Assembly (NCBI GenBank): GCA_047632595.1
Contig: JBLIDK010000045.1
Span: 1-15,213, forward strand
Reading direction: 5' to 3'
From: JBLIDK01 sp047632595
Lineage (GTDB): Bacteria > Bacteroidota > Bacteroidia > Sphingobacteriales > Sphingobacteriaceae
Length of the DNA: 15,213 nucleotides
Part shown: piece by piece, positions 1 to 6,676 of the stretch
How positions within the stretch are numbered: the first letter of the stretch is position 1
Layout of the letters: every line of letters begins with the position of its first letter
Program-made: the position numbers and the translations under genes
Notes under the pieces: generated by a model
What the model saw: the letters and a program-made list of their open reading frames with translations, nothing else
Told to the model about the DNA's origin: nothing
Database searches by the model: none

Positions 1-1052
1 TTAAAATTGGCTACCATATTACCCTTTTAATGCTTCGGGCAGGCGCAACAGTGATTGCTACAACCAGGTTTCCTGTTGACTCTGCCATACGCTTTGGGAA
101 AGAACATGATTTTGAAGAATGGGGACATCGATTAAAAATTCATGGGTTAGATTTGCGCCATATTCCAAGTGTTGAGATATTTTGCAACCTAATTGAGCAG
201 AAATACGACCGTTTAGATATTTTGATTAACAATGCTGCTCAAACGGTTCGACGACCTTCAGGATTTTATGCTCACTTAATGACGAACGAAGAAACGGAAA
301 TTGACAAACTGCCCGACTATGTTCAAGACTTACTAAAGGACCATACTTATTGCATTAATGAGTTGAACGCTCTAAGCAAAGGATCAGCTAAAGGACAATC
401 TAAAAACTTACCCGTTACTTGGCATGGAAAACAACTGGGAATTGGACTGAGTGCTTCTGCAAAATTAAGTCAAATCCCCTACTCTATTGACAATTCATTG
501 TCGGCAGAAGAAGTATTTCCTCACGGAGAATTAGATGCAGATTTACAACAAGTTGACTTGCGTAAAACCAATAGCTGGCGCCTTATGATGGGAGAAATAG
601 ATACGGTTGAAATGTTGGAAGTTCAGTTGGTAAATGCGGTAGCACCATTTGTTCTTTGTAACCGACTATCGAACCTAATGCGCAAAGATGATACAGGAAA
701 GAAGCATATTATAAATGTTACTGCAATGGAAGGTAAATTTCACCGCTTTCATAAAGAAGCCCGACATCCGCATACAAACATGGCCAAGGCTGCATTAAAT
801 ATGATGACCCATACATCAGCAAAGGAACTAGCAAAATATGGTATCTATACCAATGCTGTTGACACTGGTTGGGTAACTGATGAGGATCCTGCAGAATTAG
901 CAAAGCGTAAAGAAGAAGTGCATGATTTTCAACCACCATTGGATATAGTAGATGGAGCAGCTCGAGTATTAGACCCTTTATTTGATGGAATCAATACAGG
1001 AAAGCATTGGTGTGGGAAGTTTTTGAAAGACTACAAACCTATTGATTGGTAA
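1..1052 (+). CDS. SDR-family NAD(P)-dependent oxidoreductase, 5' end cut by window edge
   Basis: The reading frame is open from the first bases: in-frame codons 3-29 read KIGYHITLL with no stop, running into the ATG at 30. That ATG is therefore internal, and the true start plus the first part of the Rossmann nucleotide-binding loop lie outside the window. Visible Rossmann features are the beta strand GATVIATTR and the NNAA motif (LINNAAQ, about residue 67 counting from the ATG at 30). The C-terminal half carries the usual SDR helix (MAKAALNMMTHTSAKELA) and the post-catalytic strand IYTNAVDTGWV. At the catalytic site the sequence is HTNMAK where YxxxK is expected, so Thr replaces the Tyr while Lys is kept, and the upstream Ser position is Thr (NVTAMEG). 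I recall the HTNMAKAALNMM segment from a subgroup of SDRs, so this may be a subfamily trait. Substrate cannot be told. It ends 18 nt before the SRPBCC gene and is probably cotranscribed with it. Confidence 0.88.
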   Translation, partial: KIGYHITLLMLRAGATVIATTRFPVDSAIRFGKEHDFEEWGHRLKIHGLDLRHIPSVEIFCNLIEQKYDRLDILINNAAQTVRRPSGFYAHLMTNEETEIDKLPDYVQDLLKDHTYCINELNALSKGSAKGQSKNLPVTWHGKQLGIGLSASAKLSQIPYSIDNSLSAEEVFPHGELDADLQQVDLRKTNSWRLMMGEIDTVEMLEVQLVNAVAPFVLCNRLSNLMRKDDTGKKHIINVTAMEGKFHRFHKEARHPHTNMAKAALNMMTHTSAKELAKYGIYTNAVDTGWVTDEDPAELAKRKEEVHDFQPPLDIVDGAARVLDPLFDGINTGKHWCGKFLKDYKPIDW

Positions 1053-1070
1053 GTCATCTAAATATCAACT

Positions 1071-1487
1071 ATGCAAATCATAACCAACATTGAAATTAAT
1101 GCGAGTCCTTCCAAAATTTGGTCAATACTAAGCGATTTTGACAAGTATCCAAATTGGAATCCTTTTGTAAAATCTGTTTTAGGCAAAGTAAAAACAGGCA
1201 ACAAAATTAAGGTTAATGTGCAGGGAATGGACTTTGAGCCAACAATTTTAGAATTTACGAAAGACAAAGAACTTAGGTGGAAAGGTCAACTACTTTTTAA
1301 AGGTTTGTTTGACGGCGAACACTCATTTAAACTAGTAGATTTAAAAAATGGTTCCACTAGATTTGAACACAGCGAAACTTTTAAAGGAATTTTAGTGCCT
1401 TTATTTAAGAAAAAGCTACAAACAGATAGCAAAGCTGGTTTTATAGCTATGAATGAAGAGTTAAAAAGGTTATCAGAACTTAAGTAG
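1071..1487 (+). CDS. SRPBCC-domain protein (START/polyketide-cyclase-like fold)
   Basis: This 138-residue protein has the layout of single-domain SRPBCC proteins. The N-terminal strand IITNIEINASPSKIW is followed by the helix-turn WSILSDFDKYPNWNPF, a beta-rich centre ending in KELRWKGQL, and the long C-terminal helix (from about residue 110, FKKKLQTDSKAGFIAMNEEL). The fold forms a hydrophobic ligand cavity, and family members bind or transform small lipophilic molecules. No specific ligand can be read here. There is no signal peptide, so the protein is cytoplasmic. It begins 18 nt after the SDR oxidoreductase on the same strand, which suggests a small operon. Its stop codon lies directly beside the insertion-sequence remnant at about 1493, so the C-terminus looks intact but the original downstream sequence has been displaced. 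Confidence 0.88.
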   Translation: MQIITNIEINASPSKIWSILSDFDKYPNWNPFVKSVLGKVKTGNKIKVNVQGMDFEPTILEFTKDKELRWKGQLLFKGLFDGEHSFKLVDLKNGSTRFEHSETFKGILVPLFKKKLQTDSKAGFIAMNEELKRLSELK

Positions 1488-1492
1488 AAAGT

Positions 1493-1520
1493 TGTTAGGT
1501 CCTGAAAAAAAGTAGACACT
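1493..1520 (+). repeat. Candidate left terminal inverted repeat of an IS3-type element
   Basis: The stretch around TCCTGAAAAAAAGTAGACAC, 14 nt before the broken orfA, resembles the terminal repeats of IS3-family elements in Bacteroidota, which typically sit just upstream of orfA. I see no matching right-hand copy (reverse complement) before the next gene, so only the left end survives. The boundary at 1493 is a guess from similarity alone. Confidence 0.45.
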
Positions 1521-1534
1521 AAATAATAGTGGAT

Positions 1535-1687
1535 ATGAAAACTCATAGCGTAGTAAAATACTGTGAATCGTTTAAATTAGAAGTAGTAAATCATTATCAA
1601 ACTCATGTTTTAAGTAAGAATGAAGTTTGTATACGCTTTGGAATAACAGGAGGTGAAACTTTCAACTATTTGATCCAATTGTTATAG
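1535..1687 (+). pseudogene. IS3-type orfA transposase remnant (helix-turn-helix part only)
   Basis: An ATG at 1535 opens a 50-codon frame ending at TAG 1685-1687. It reads MKTHSVVKYCESFKLEVV, continues as VSKNEVCIRFGI-like sequence (here LSKNEVCIRFGI) and ends TFNYLIQLL. The ESFKLEVV...Y...VCIRFGITGG pattern matches the start of IS3-family OrfA, where the FGI-GG-TxxxW segment is part of the HTH that binds the terminal repeat. A full OrfA is about 90-130 residues, so this copy stops roughly in the middle. No OrfB with its DDE motif follows. It is most likely a decayed, non-mobile insertion that landed between the SRPBCC gene and its terminator. Confidence 0.6.
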
Positions 1688-1841
1688 TATTTGCAACAAT
1701 AGTAGCATCCCCATCAAAATTTCTTCAATACATTTAATTTATCATTAAGGGTCAAAATTTAACTATTCAAACCCAAATTAAAATAACCTTTAAAGTAGTA
1801 TCCTTGAAGTGGAGCTTACTCAATTTTTTTTCATAGTAGCT
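1688..1841. other. Gene-free AT-rich stretch
   Basis: No reading frame with recognisable content, no RNA gene and no clear repeat is seen here. It lies between the IS fragment and the hairpin at 1842 and may include further decayed IS sequence. I could not recognise a right-hand IS end. Confidence 0.5.
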
Positions 1842-1890
1842 AAAAGCCAATTGTTTCCCCTAAAAACAGCTGGCTTTTTAATTTTTTATT
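1842..1890 (+). terminator. Rho-independent terminator
   Basis: The left arm AAAAGCCAATTG (1842-1853) pairs with CAGCTGGCTTTT (1867-1878). This gives about 12 pairs with one A/C mismatch and one G-U, around a 13-nt loop, followed by a T-rich tail (CTTTTTAATTTTTTATTT). It probably ends transcription from the SDR/SRPBCC genes before the PKD gene. The left arm is preceded by TTTTTTTT on the other side, so weak bidirectional action is possible. Confidence 0.7.
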
Positions 1891-1938
1891 TATCCAGCCT
1901 AATATCCCAATACTATTTTTTTTAAAGATTATTTTTGG

Positions 1939-1946
1939 TAAGTTTG
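1939..1946 (+). promoter_or_regulatory. Bacteroidota -7 promoter element (TAAGTTTG)
   Basis: TAAGTTTG is an exact match to the TAnnTTTG -7 consensus of the Bacteroidota primary sigma factor. It lies 19 nt before the ATG at 1966, and a T-rich stretch about 20 nt upstream may stand in for the -33 TTTG. It would give a short untranslated leader. Confidence 0.55.
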
Positions 1947-1965
1947 AGATTATAAAGTCCTTATT

Positions 1966-2790
1966 ATGAACCATAAAATACTTTTACTAGCCCTTTCTTT
2001 AATGATTTCTGGTACTGTTATTGGTCAAAGTAAAGCCAATATTGCAGCGTGCGATACTCCTATTGCAAATTTTAGCTCAGACAGTCTTGGCGGTTATGAA
2101 GTAGGTTTTACCGATTTATCCACACCTTCAGATATTACAAAATGGCAGTGGGATTTTGGAGATAGATCTCCTATTAGTACCAAACAAAACCCAACTTATT
2201 CATATCACCAAAATGGAATATATAAAGTATGCCTTATAGTTGAAAATAATTGTGCGACAGACACATTTTGCCAAAATCATGAAGTGAATTATTGTGATGT
2301 TGAAAATGTCATAATTCATGGTAACTGTCGTGGACTTGAAGTAGTACTTTCCAATTCATCCAACTGCAATGGAAATGCCACTGTTGTTTGGAACATGGGA
2401 GATGGGATTACTTACCACGAGCAAACTGTAACTCATACATACGCCCTTCCAGGTACTTATAATGTCACCTTATCAATCACCACCGATTCTGAAACGTTTA
2501 GGAGCACTCATGCTGTACAAGCTTTTCATACTTCCATAACCAGTAAAAGCAACAAAAAGCAGATAAGTCTTTACCCTACTGCCACGAATAGTATTCTAAA
2601 CTTTAAAATCAATAAAGAATTAAGTAATAAATTGTCTTACCAAATAGTTAATCAACTTGGAGCGCTAATTCAAAAAGGAAATATAGACAACGCTATGTTA
2701 GATGTTACACTTTTGAAAAAAGGCTATTACTTTATGAAAATTGATATAGCTGGGGATAAAACTCTAACACTCCCTTTTCAAAAATTATAA
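1966..2790 (+). CDS. Secreted two-PKD-domain protein with T9SS type A sorting domain
   Basis: The 274-residue product has a signal peptide (residues 1-20, MNHKILLLALSLMISGTVIG) with Q21 right after the predicted cut. PKD domain 1 spans about 32-108 with the hallmark WQWDFGD at 60-66 and the closing strand GIYKVCLIVEN. PKD domain 2 spans about 115-187 with the variant VWNMGDG and the strand GTYNVTLSI. The last 75 residues (about 200-274, SLYPTATNSILNF ... GYYFMKIDIAGDKTLTLPFQKL) match the type A C-terminal domain that directs proteins through T9SS to the cell surface or medium. Many cysteines, several in pairs, suggest disulfides. PKD modules are beta-sandwich spacers or binding domains, and no enzymatic domain is present. 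It is monocistronic by its own promoter and terminates tail-to-tail with exodeoxyribonuclease III, overlapping it by 6 nt. PKD1 resembles the second PKD domain of the lipoprotein at 7910. Confidence 0.88.
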   Translation: MNHKILLLALSLMISGTVIGQSKANIAACDTPIANFSSDSLGGYEVGFTDLSTPSDITKWQWDFGDRSPISTKQNPTYSYHQNGIYKVCLIVENNCATDTFCQNHEVNYCDVENVIIHGNCRGLEVVLSNSSNCNGNATVVWNMGDGITYHEQTVTHTYALPGTYNVTLSITTDSETFRSTHAVQAFHTSITSKSNKKQISLYPTATNSILNFKINKELSNKLSYQIVNQLGALIQKGNIDNAMLDVTLLKKGYYFMKIDIAGDKTLTLPFQKL

Positions 2791-3549
2791 GTCAATCTCC
2801 ATTGTAATCGGACAATGATCTGAACCTTCTACTTCTGAATGTATTTCAGTCGATTTTACTAATGGAACTAATGATTTACTAATAAGAAAGTAATCTATTC
2901 TCCAACCAACATTACGTACACGTGCTTGTGCTCTCCAGCTCCACCAACTGTATTTAACTTCATCAGGGTGTTGTTCTCTCCAAATGTCAACTAAGCCGGC
3001 ATTCAAGAAGTTTTCCATTCCATCAATTTCTTCTTGACAATAACCTGCGCTTTTGTTGTAATTATCCTTTGGACGAGCAATGTCAATTGGTTTATGAGCT
3101 ACATTAAAGTCGCCCATAACAATAATTGGTTTTGTTTCTTCTAGTTTTTTAAGATATTTTAAGAAATCAGCATCCCATTTAGCTCTATAATTCAATCGTT
3201 TAAGGTCTTGACCAGAGTTAGGGCAATAAACATCAATAACATACACCTCACCCATATCCACACAGCTAATTCTACCTTCTTGGTCGTGCTCCTCTACTCC
3301 CATGTCGAATAAGAATTCAACAGGCTTTTTCTTGGTGAATAAAGCGGTTCCAGAATATCCCTTTTTAACAGCTGAATTTGAATTAATGTAATAATCATCC
3401 ATGTATTCGGTTACTTCTTCTACTTGATCATCCTGTGCTTTTGTTTCTTGCACTCCAATTATATCGGCATCAAAGTTTAAAAGTGTGTCTAAAGCTCCTT
3501 TTTTCGCTGCAGCTCTAATTCCGTTTACATTCCAACAAACTAATTTCAT
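2785..3549 (-). CDS. xth: Exodeoxyribonuclease III (AP endonuclease)
   Basis: The product cleaves DNA 5' of abasic sites and degrades 3' ends, using a divalent metal, in base-excision repair. The 254-residue sequence covers the whole endonuclease/exonuclease/phosphatase fold. It shows the N-terminal strand CWNVNGIR (N7 and N9), the metal ligand E35 in QETK, Y109 in VYCPNSG, the catalytic pair D147/N149 in MGDFNVAHKPIDIARPK, the DNA-binding WWSWR and the RIDYFL strand (D219), and the C-terminal D244-H245 in SDHCPI. All key residues are present, and the length fits bacterial ExoA/Xth enzymes (about 250-270). It is read from its own promoter in the gap after the upstream minus-strand gene. Its last codons overlap the end of the PKD gene on the opposite strand. 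The symbol xth is used generically for the family. Confidence 0.96.
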   Translation of the reverse strand: MKLVCWNVNGIRAAAKKGALDTLLNFDADIIGVQETKAQDDQVEEVTEYMDDYYINSNSAVKKGYSGTALFTKKKPVEFLFDMGVEEHDQEGRISCVDMGEVYVIDVYCPNSGQDLKRLNYRAKWDADFLKYLKKLEETKPIIVMGDFNVAHKPIDIARPKDNYNKSAGYCQEEIDGMENFLNAGLVDIWREQHPDEVKYSWWSWRAQARVRNVGWRIDYFLISKSLVPLVKSTEIHSEVEGSDHCPITMEIDL

Positions 3550-3563
3550 AGGGTTAATTTTTT

Positions 3564-3571
3564 CAAACTTA
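3564..3571 (-). promoter_or_regulatory. Bacteroidota -7 promoter element for xth
   Basis: On the minus strand the sequence reads TAAGTTTG, an exact TAnnTTTG match, 14 nt before the xth ATG. A T-rich run (TTTTTA) about 18-20 nt further upstream is a possible -33 region. It suggests xth is transcribed independently of the gene at 3597-4079, despite the 47-nt gap. Confidence 0.55.
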
Positions 3572-3596
3572 TAAATAGTAAGGCGTAGTAAAAAGT

Positions 3597-4079
3597 TTAA
3601 TTTTCTAAAGCCATTGAAAGTTGTTTAAACAACTCCCCTTCTGTAATCTGACAGCCCTTTTGAATCATGTCGAATAATTCTAGTTCTCGAACCAAATTGT
3701 ATTTTTTGATTTCGGTAAATACATAAACTTTATTTTCCTTGCCTAAAAGTGCCTTTTTATAGAATTCAGGGTCTCTAAAATTGGCATGTTCAACATCAGA
3801 TGCTTCAGCACAAACCAAAACAAGCTGGTCATCAAGACATTGAAAGCAATAGATATGTTTTTCACTCACATACTCTAAAAATTTAACTTTACGCATAATG
3901 CCTTCAAAAACAACATCACTAAATTGAATTACAATTGCTTCAGCTTCTTCAGGCTGTTCTTTTTTCAGCTTTTCCCAGTCCATACCTGTTAAGCCATTTA
4001 CCACCAAAAACTCTATAAACTCTTTTTCAAGCGTTTGCAATTCTTCAATGCTTAGGTTTCTATATTTCGGATTACGCAT
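3597..4079 (-). CDS. Small cytoplasmic protein, probably DUF6495 family
   Basis: This 160-residue protein has no signal peptide or membrane segment. Its N-terminus KYRNLSIEELQTLEKEFIEF followed by NG...DWEKLKKEQPEEAEAIVIQFSDVVFEGI matches my memory of a Bacteroidota-restricted uncharacterised family (DUF6495). Members start with a KYRxLTxEQ-like segment, then an EF..FL helix, then a W..hK...P..A...I..FSDhVWE stretch. The middle part (KVKFLEYVSEKHIYCFQCLDDQLVLVCAEA) is probably a beta sheet, and the C-terminal third is helical (ELELFDMIQKGCQITEGELFKQL). No catalytic motif is evident and the function is unknown. It is upstream of and co-directional with xth, and divergent from the ABC-F gene with a 102-nt shared promoter region. 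Confidence 0.8.
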   Translation of the reverse strand: MRNPKYRNLSIEELQTLEKEFIEFLVVNGLTGMDWEKLKKEQPEEAEAIVIQFSDVVFEGIMRKVKFLEYVSEKHIYCFQCLDDQLVLVCAEASDVEHANFRDPEFYKKALLGKENKVYVFTEIKKYNLVRELELFDMIQKGCQITEGELFKQLSMALEN

Positions 4080-4083
4080 AGGG

Positions 4084-4091
4084 CAAATTTA
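4084..4091 (-). promoter_or_regulatory. Bacteroidota -7 element immediately before the DUF6495-like start codon
   Basis: On the minus strand the sequence reads TAAATTTG, an exact TAnnTTTG match, ending only 4 nt before the ATG at 4079. A transcription start a few bases downstream would fall at or next to the start codon, giving a leaderless or nearly leaderless mRNA. I could not identify a convincing -33 TTTG, so the element may be fortuitous. Confidence 0.4.
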
Positions 4092-4154
4092 TACAACTGA
4101 ACTGAACCTTCTTAATATATCAGGCTTAATCTGTAAAATGGCATTAAAAAACCT

Positions 4155-4162
4155 TACCTTTG
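4155..4162 (+). promoter_or_regulatory. Bacteroidota -7 promoter element for the ABC-F gene
   Basis: TACCTTTG is an exact TAnnTTTG match followed by GCACCC, a context common in Bacteroidota housekeeping promoters. It lies 19 nt before the ATG at 4182 and implies a leader of roughly 12-15 nt. The -33 region is poor (only CTG at the expected distance). Confidence 0.6.
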
Positions 4163-4181
4163 CACCCTCAAAATTGAAATT

Positions 4182-5792
4182 ATGTTAGACGTTCAAAATG
4201 TTTCCCTACAGTACGGAAAAAGGGTATTATTTGATGAAGTAAATATCAACTTTTCTGGAGATAACTGCTACGGTGTTATTGGTGCAAATGGTGCTGGTAA
4301 ATCTACCTTCTTAAATATCCTAAGTGGAGATGAAAATCCCAATTCAGGAAAGATTTCGTTAGAGCCTGGAAAACGTATGGCTGTTTTATCTCAAAATCAC
4401 TTTGCTTTTGATGAGGTAACCGTTCTTAATACTGTAATAATGGGCCACACGAAATTGTGGAAGATTATGCAAGAAAAGGATGCCTTGTACATGAAACCAG
4501 ATTTCAATGAAAAAGATGGAGTAAAAGTAAGTGAGCTTGAAGGAGAATTTGCTGAAATGGACGGTTGGAATGCTGAACCAGAAGCAGCTTCTTTATTAAG
4601 TGGTTTAGGTATTGAGGAAAAATTGCACGACAAGTTAATGAGTGAGCTTCCTGGTTCGCTTAAGGTTCGTGTATTGCTTGCACAAGCACTTTTCGGTAAT
4701 CCTGATATTTTAATTCTGGATGAGCCTACTAACGACTTGGATCTTCCAACTGTATCATGGTTAGAAGACTTCTTATTGGATTTCAAAAATACGGTAATTG
4801 TAGTATCTCACGATAGACACTTTTTAGATACAGTTTGTACAAAAATTGTAGATATCGATTTCCAAAAAATAAATGAGTTTACAGGTAACTATTCATTTTG
4901 GTATGAAAGTAGTCAGCTAGCACTTCGTCAAAAACAATCGACCAATAAAAAGAGTGAAGAACGTAAAAAGGAATTGCAAGATTTCATTAGTCGTTTTAGT
5001 GCAAATGCATCAAAATCGAAGCAAGCTACAAGTAGAAAAAAGTTGTTAGAAAAAATCAACTGGGAAGACATCAAGCCTTCAAGTAGAAAGTACCCTGCAA
5101 TTATTTTCCAACAAGATAGAGATGCTGGAGATCAGGTTTTAGACGTAAAGAATTTAAGCGCTTCTGCTGATGGTGAATCACTTTATAAAAATGTGGAGTT
5201 TAATGCCCGTAAAGGAGATAAAATTGCCATAATCGGTAAAAATAGTACTGCAATAAGTCACTTATTTAAGGTTTTGAACGATGAATTGACCCCAACTAGT
5301 GGAAATATTGAATTCGGACAAACTATCACAAAATCGTATTTACCTAACGATAATGCTAAGTTTTTCAAATCAGATGACAATTTAGTTGACTGGTTACGTC
5401 AATATTCAACCGACAAAGACGAAGTTTATATTCGTGGATTTTTAGGAAAGATGTTGTTCTCTGGAGAAGAGGTTTTGAAAAGTTGTTCTGTACTTTCAGG
5501 AGGTGAAAAAGTTCGTTGTATGTTATCAAGAATGATGCTTGCACAAGGAAACTTGTTGTTCTTAGATGAGCCTACAAATCACTTAGATTTGGAATCAATT
5601 ACGGCTATGAACAACTCTTTAAAAGAGTTTAAAGGAACGATTATTTTCACCTCTCATGATCATGCATTTACACAATCAATTGCCACTCGAATTATCGAAA
5701 TTGCGCCCAATGGCATGTTGGATAAAATGATGACCTACGATGAGTATATCGAAAGCGAAAAAGTAATTGAGCAAAGAGCTCAGTTAGTATAA
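4182..5792 (+). CDS. ABC-F family ATPase, YbiT-like, with degenerate second Walker A
   Basis: ABC-F proteins are soluble twin-ATPase proteins without membrane domains that bind the ribosome near the E site and modulate translation. The 536 residues hold NBD1 (about 1-240), a linker and NBD2 (about 325-520). NBD1 has Walker A GANGAGKST (34-42), a weak signature LPGSLKVR where LSGG is usual, Walker B with DEPTND (180-185), and the switch SHDRH (209-213). The linker contains the strongly conserved FISRFSANASKSKQATSRKK segment. NBD2 has a good signature LSGGEK (438-443), Walker B/DEPTNHLD (462-469) and SHDH. Its Walker A, however, reads GKNSTAISH (352-360): the invariant Gly is Ala357, Lys is Ile358 and Thr is His360. 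Residues 86-145 closely match E. coli YbiT. I recall the altered NBD2 loop in other Bacteroidota homologues, so it is probably a lineage trait rather than decay. Own promoter and terminator make it monocistronic. Confidence 0.94.
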   Translation: MLDVQNVSLQYGKRVLFDEVNINFSGDNCYGVIGANGAGKSTFLNILSGDENPNSGKISLEPGKRMAVLSQNHFAFDEVTVLNTVIMGHTKLWKIMQEKDALYMKPDFNEKDGVKVSELEGEFAEMDGWNAEPEAASLLSGLGIEEKLHDKLMSELPGSLKVRVLLAQALFGNPDILILDEPTNDLDLPTVSWLEDFLLDFKNTVIVVSHDRHFLDTVCTKIVDIDFQKINEFTGNYSFWYESSQLALRQKQSTNKKSEERKKELQDFISRFSANASKSKQATSRKKLLEKINWEDIKPSSRKYPAIIFQQDRDAGDQVLDVKNLSASADGESLYKNVEFNARKGDKIAIIGKNSTAISHLFKVLNDELTPTSGNIEFGQTITKSYLPNDNAKFFKSDDNLVDWLRQYSTDKDEVYIRGFLGKMLFSGEEVLKSCSVLSGGEKVRCMLSRMMLAQGNLLFLDEPTNHLDLESITAMNNSLKEFKGTIIFTSHDHAFTQSIATRIIEIAPNGMLDKMMTYDEYIESEKVIEQRAQLV

Positions 5793-5809
5793 AACTAACT
5801 TTTAATTTA

Positions 5810-5844
5810 AATGGCAGTTGTTACTAGCAACTGCCATTTTTTTT
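5810..5844 (+). terminator. Strong rho-independent terminator after the ABC-F gene
   Basis: A perfect 11-bp stem, AATGGCAGTTG (5810-5820) with CAACTGCCATT (5828-5838), encloses a 7-nt loop (TTACTAG) and runs into eight T residues (5837-5844). It lies 18 nt after the ABC-F stop codon. Confidence 0.95.
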
Positions 5845-6104
5845 GTCATTTTTTTTTAAAACTTTTCGTGAAAGTAAAAAAGTGTATTTCCTTCTTGAAT
5901 ACAATAGATTTCAGTCCTATTTTCAAAGTACCTACTCATTTCGCAAGACTTTAATATAAAAAAGTAAGGTGATGAACCCAACCTTTTCCAAAATATACAC
6001 GTGTATATCATTGAACGCACTTAATTTAATTTTACAAAAGAGTGACTATTACGTATATTGAGATTTATTTAAAGCCTTAAAAATATTTTGATTAACAATT
6101 TGTA
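5845..6104. other. Regulatory-length intergenic region before the sigma factor gene
   Basis: There is no recognisable reading frame in these 260 nt, on either strand. It contains the palindrome at 5993-6008. I find no exact TAnnTTTG element in the last 100 nt before the sigma gene, only near matches such as ATATTTTG and ACAATTTG, so the promoter of the sigma operon may depend on another sigma factor, possibly its own product. Confidence 0.5.
5993..6008. promoter_or_regulatory. Perfect 16-bp palindrome, candidate operator
   Basis: ATATACACGTGTATAT is exactly self-complementary with no spacer, centred about 105 nt before the sigma factor start codon. A 16-bp perfect dyad without a loop is unsuited to an RNA hairpin but suited to a dimeric DNA-binding protein. 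The cognate regulator is not identifiable from the window. Confidence 0.45.
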
Positions 6105-6674
6105 ATGTTGAAAGTAACTCAAAAGTTATTAAAACAGTGTATTAATAATGAGCGAATAGCACAGTATATGTTATACAAAATGTGTTTTCCACCTCTTATG
6201 AAGGTTGCTATGCGCTATATGGAAAATAGAGATGATGCAATGGCTGTAGTAAATGCTGGTTTCTTAAAAATTATTTTAAATCTAGATAAATATTCGACCC
6301 CTGCCCCTTTTGAAGCATGGATTATACGAATAATGATTAATACGATAATTGATGATTTTAGAAAAAACAAACAGTACAGAGAAAATCACGATCAGCTAGA
6401 AAATTTGGAAGATTTGGATCAAGCTAACTACCCAATTGATTACCACCAAGCGGATAAATTATTTGGTACCGAAGAAATTCTGGAGATAATAAAATCTCTT
6501 CCAAATGAAAGCAGAAAAGTATTTAACCTCTTTGCTATTGACGGGTATCAACATAAAGAAATTGCTGAACTGCTGAATATAAAAGAGGGAACATCTAAAT
6601 GGCATGTGTCGTTCGCTCGAAAACAAATTAAGGAAAAAATGAAAATTTACACTAACAATCTTAATAATAAATAG
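6105..6674 (+). CDS. Sigma-70 family (ECF-type) RNA polymerase sigma factor
   Basis: The 189-residue protein directs RNA polymerase to alternative promoters. Region sigma-2 covers about residues 20-92 (YMLYKMCFPPLMKVAMRYM, then DDAMAVVNAGFLKIILNLDKY, then PFEAWIIRIMINTIIDDFRKNK), with the core-binding and -10 recognition helices. An acidic linker (about 95-122) lacks sigma-3. Region sigma-4 (about 125-180) has the helix-turn-helix GYQHKEIAELLNIKEGTSKWHVSFARKQIK that reads the -35 region. Length and layout are those of ECF factors. The A-L-D-like helix 2.1 start and FR.N segment are typical of Bacteroidota members. It is the first gene of a tight operon, 2 nt before a membrane-anchored anti-sigma-like protein, the usual arrangement for a sigma factor kept inactive until an envelope signal arrives. 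Confidence 0.92.
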   Translation: MLKVTQKLLKQCINNERIAQYMLYKMCFPPLMKVAMRYMENRDDAMAVVNAGFLKIILNLDKYSTPAPFEAWIIRIMINTIIDDFRKNKQYRENHDQLENLEDLDQANYPIDYHQADKLFGTEEILEIIKSLPNESRKVFNLFAIDGYQHKEIAELLNIKEGTSKWHVSFARKQIKEKMKIYTNNLNNK

Positions 6675-6676
6675 AT

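Noticed and set aside
718..939. Minus-strand open frame of 73 codons inside the SDR gene
   Set aside because: It lies opposite a well-supported gene, and its translation shows no recognisable family, signal or promoter.
4397..4786. Minus-strand open frame of 129 codons inside the ABC-F gene
   Set aside because: The plus-strand frame carries all ABC-F motifs here. The opposite frame is a low-complexity Ser-rich shadow.
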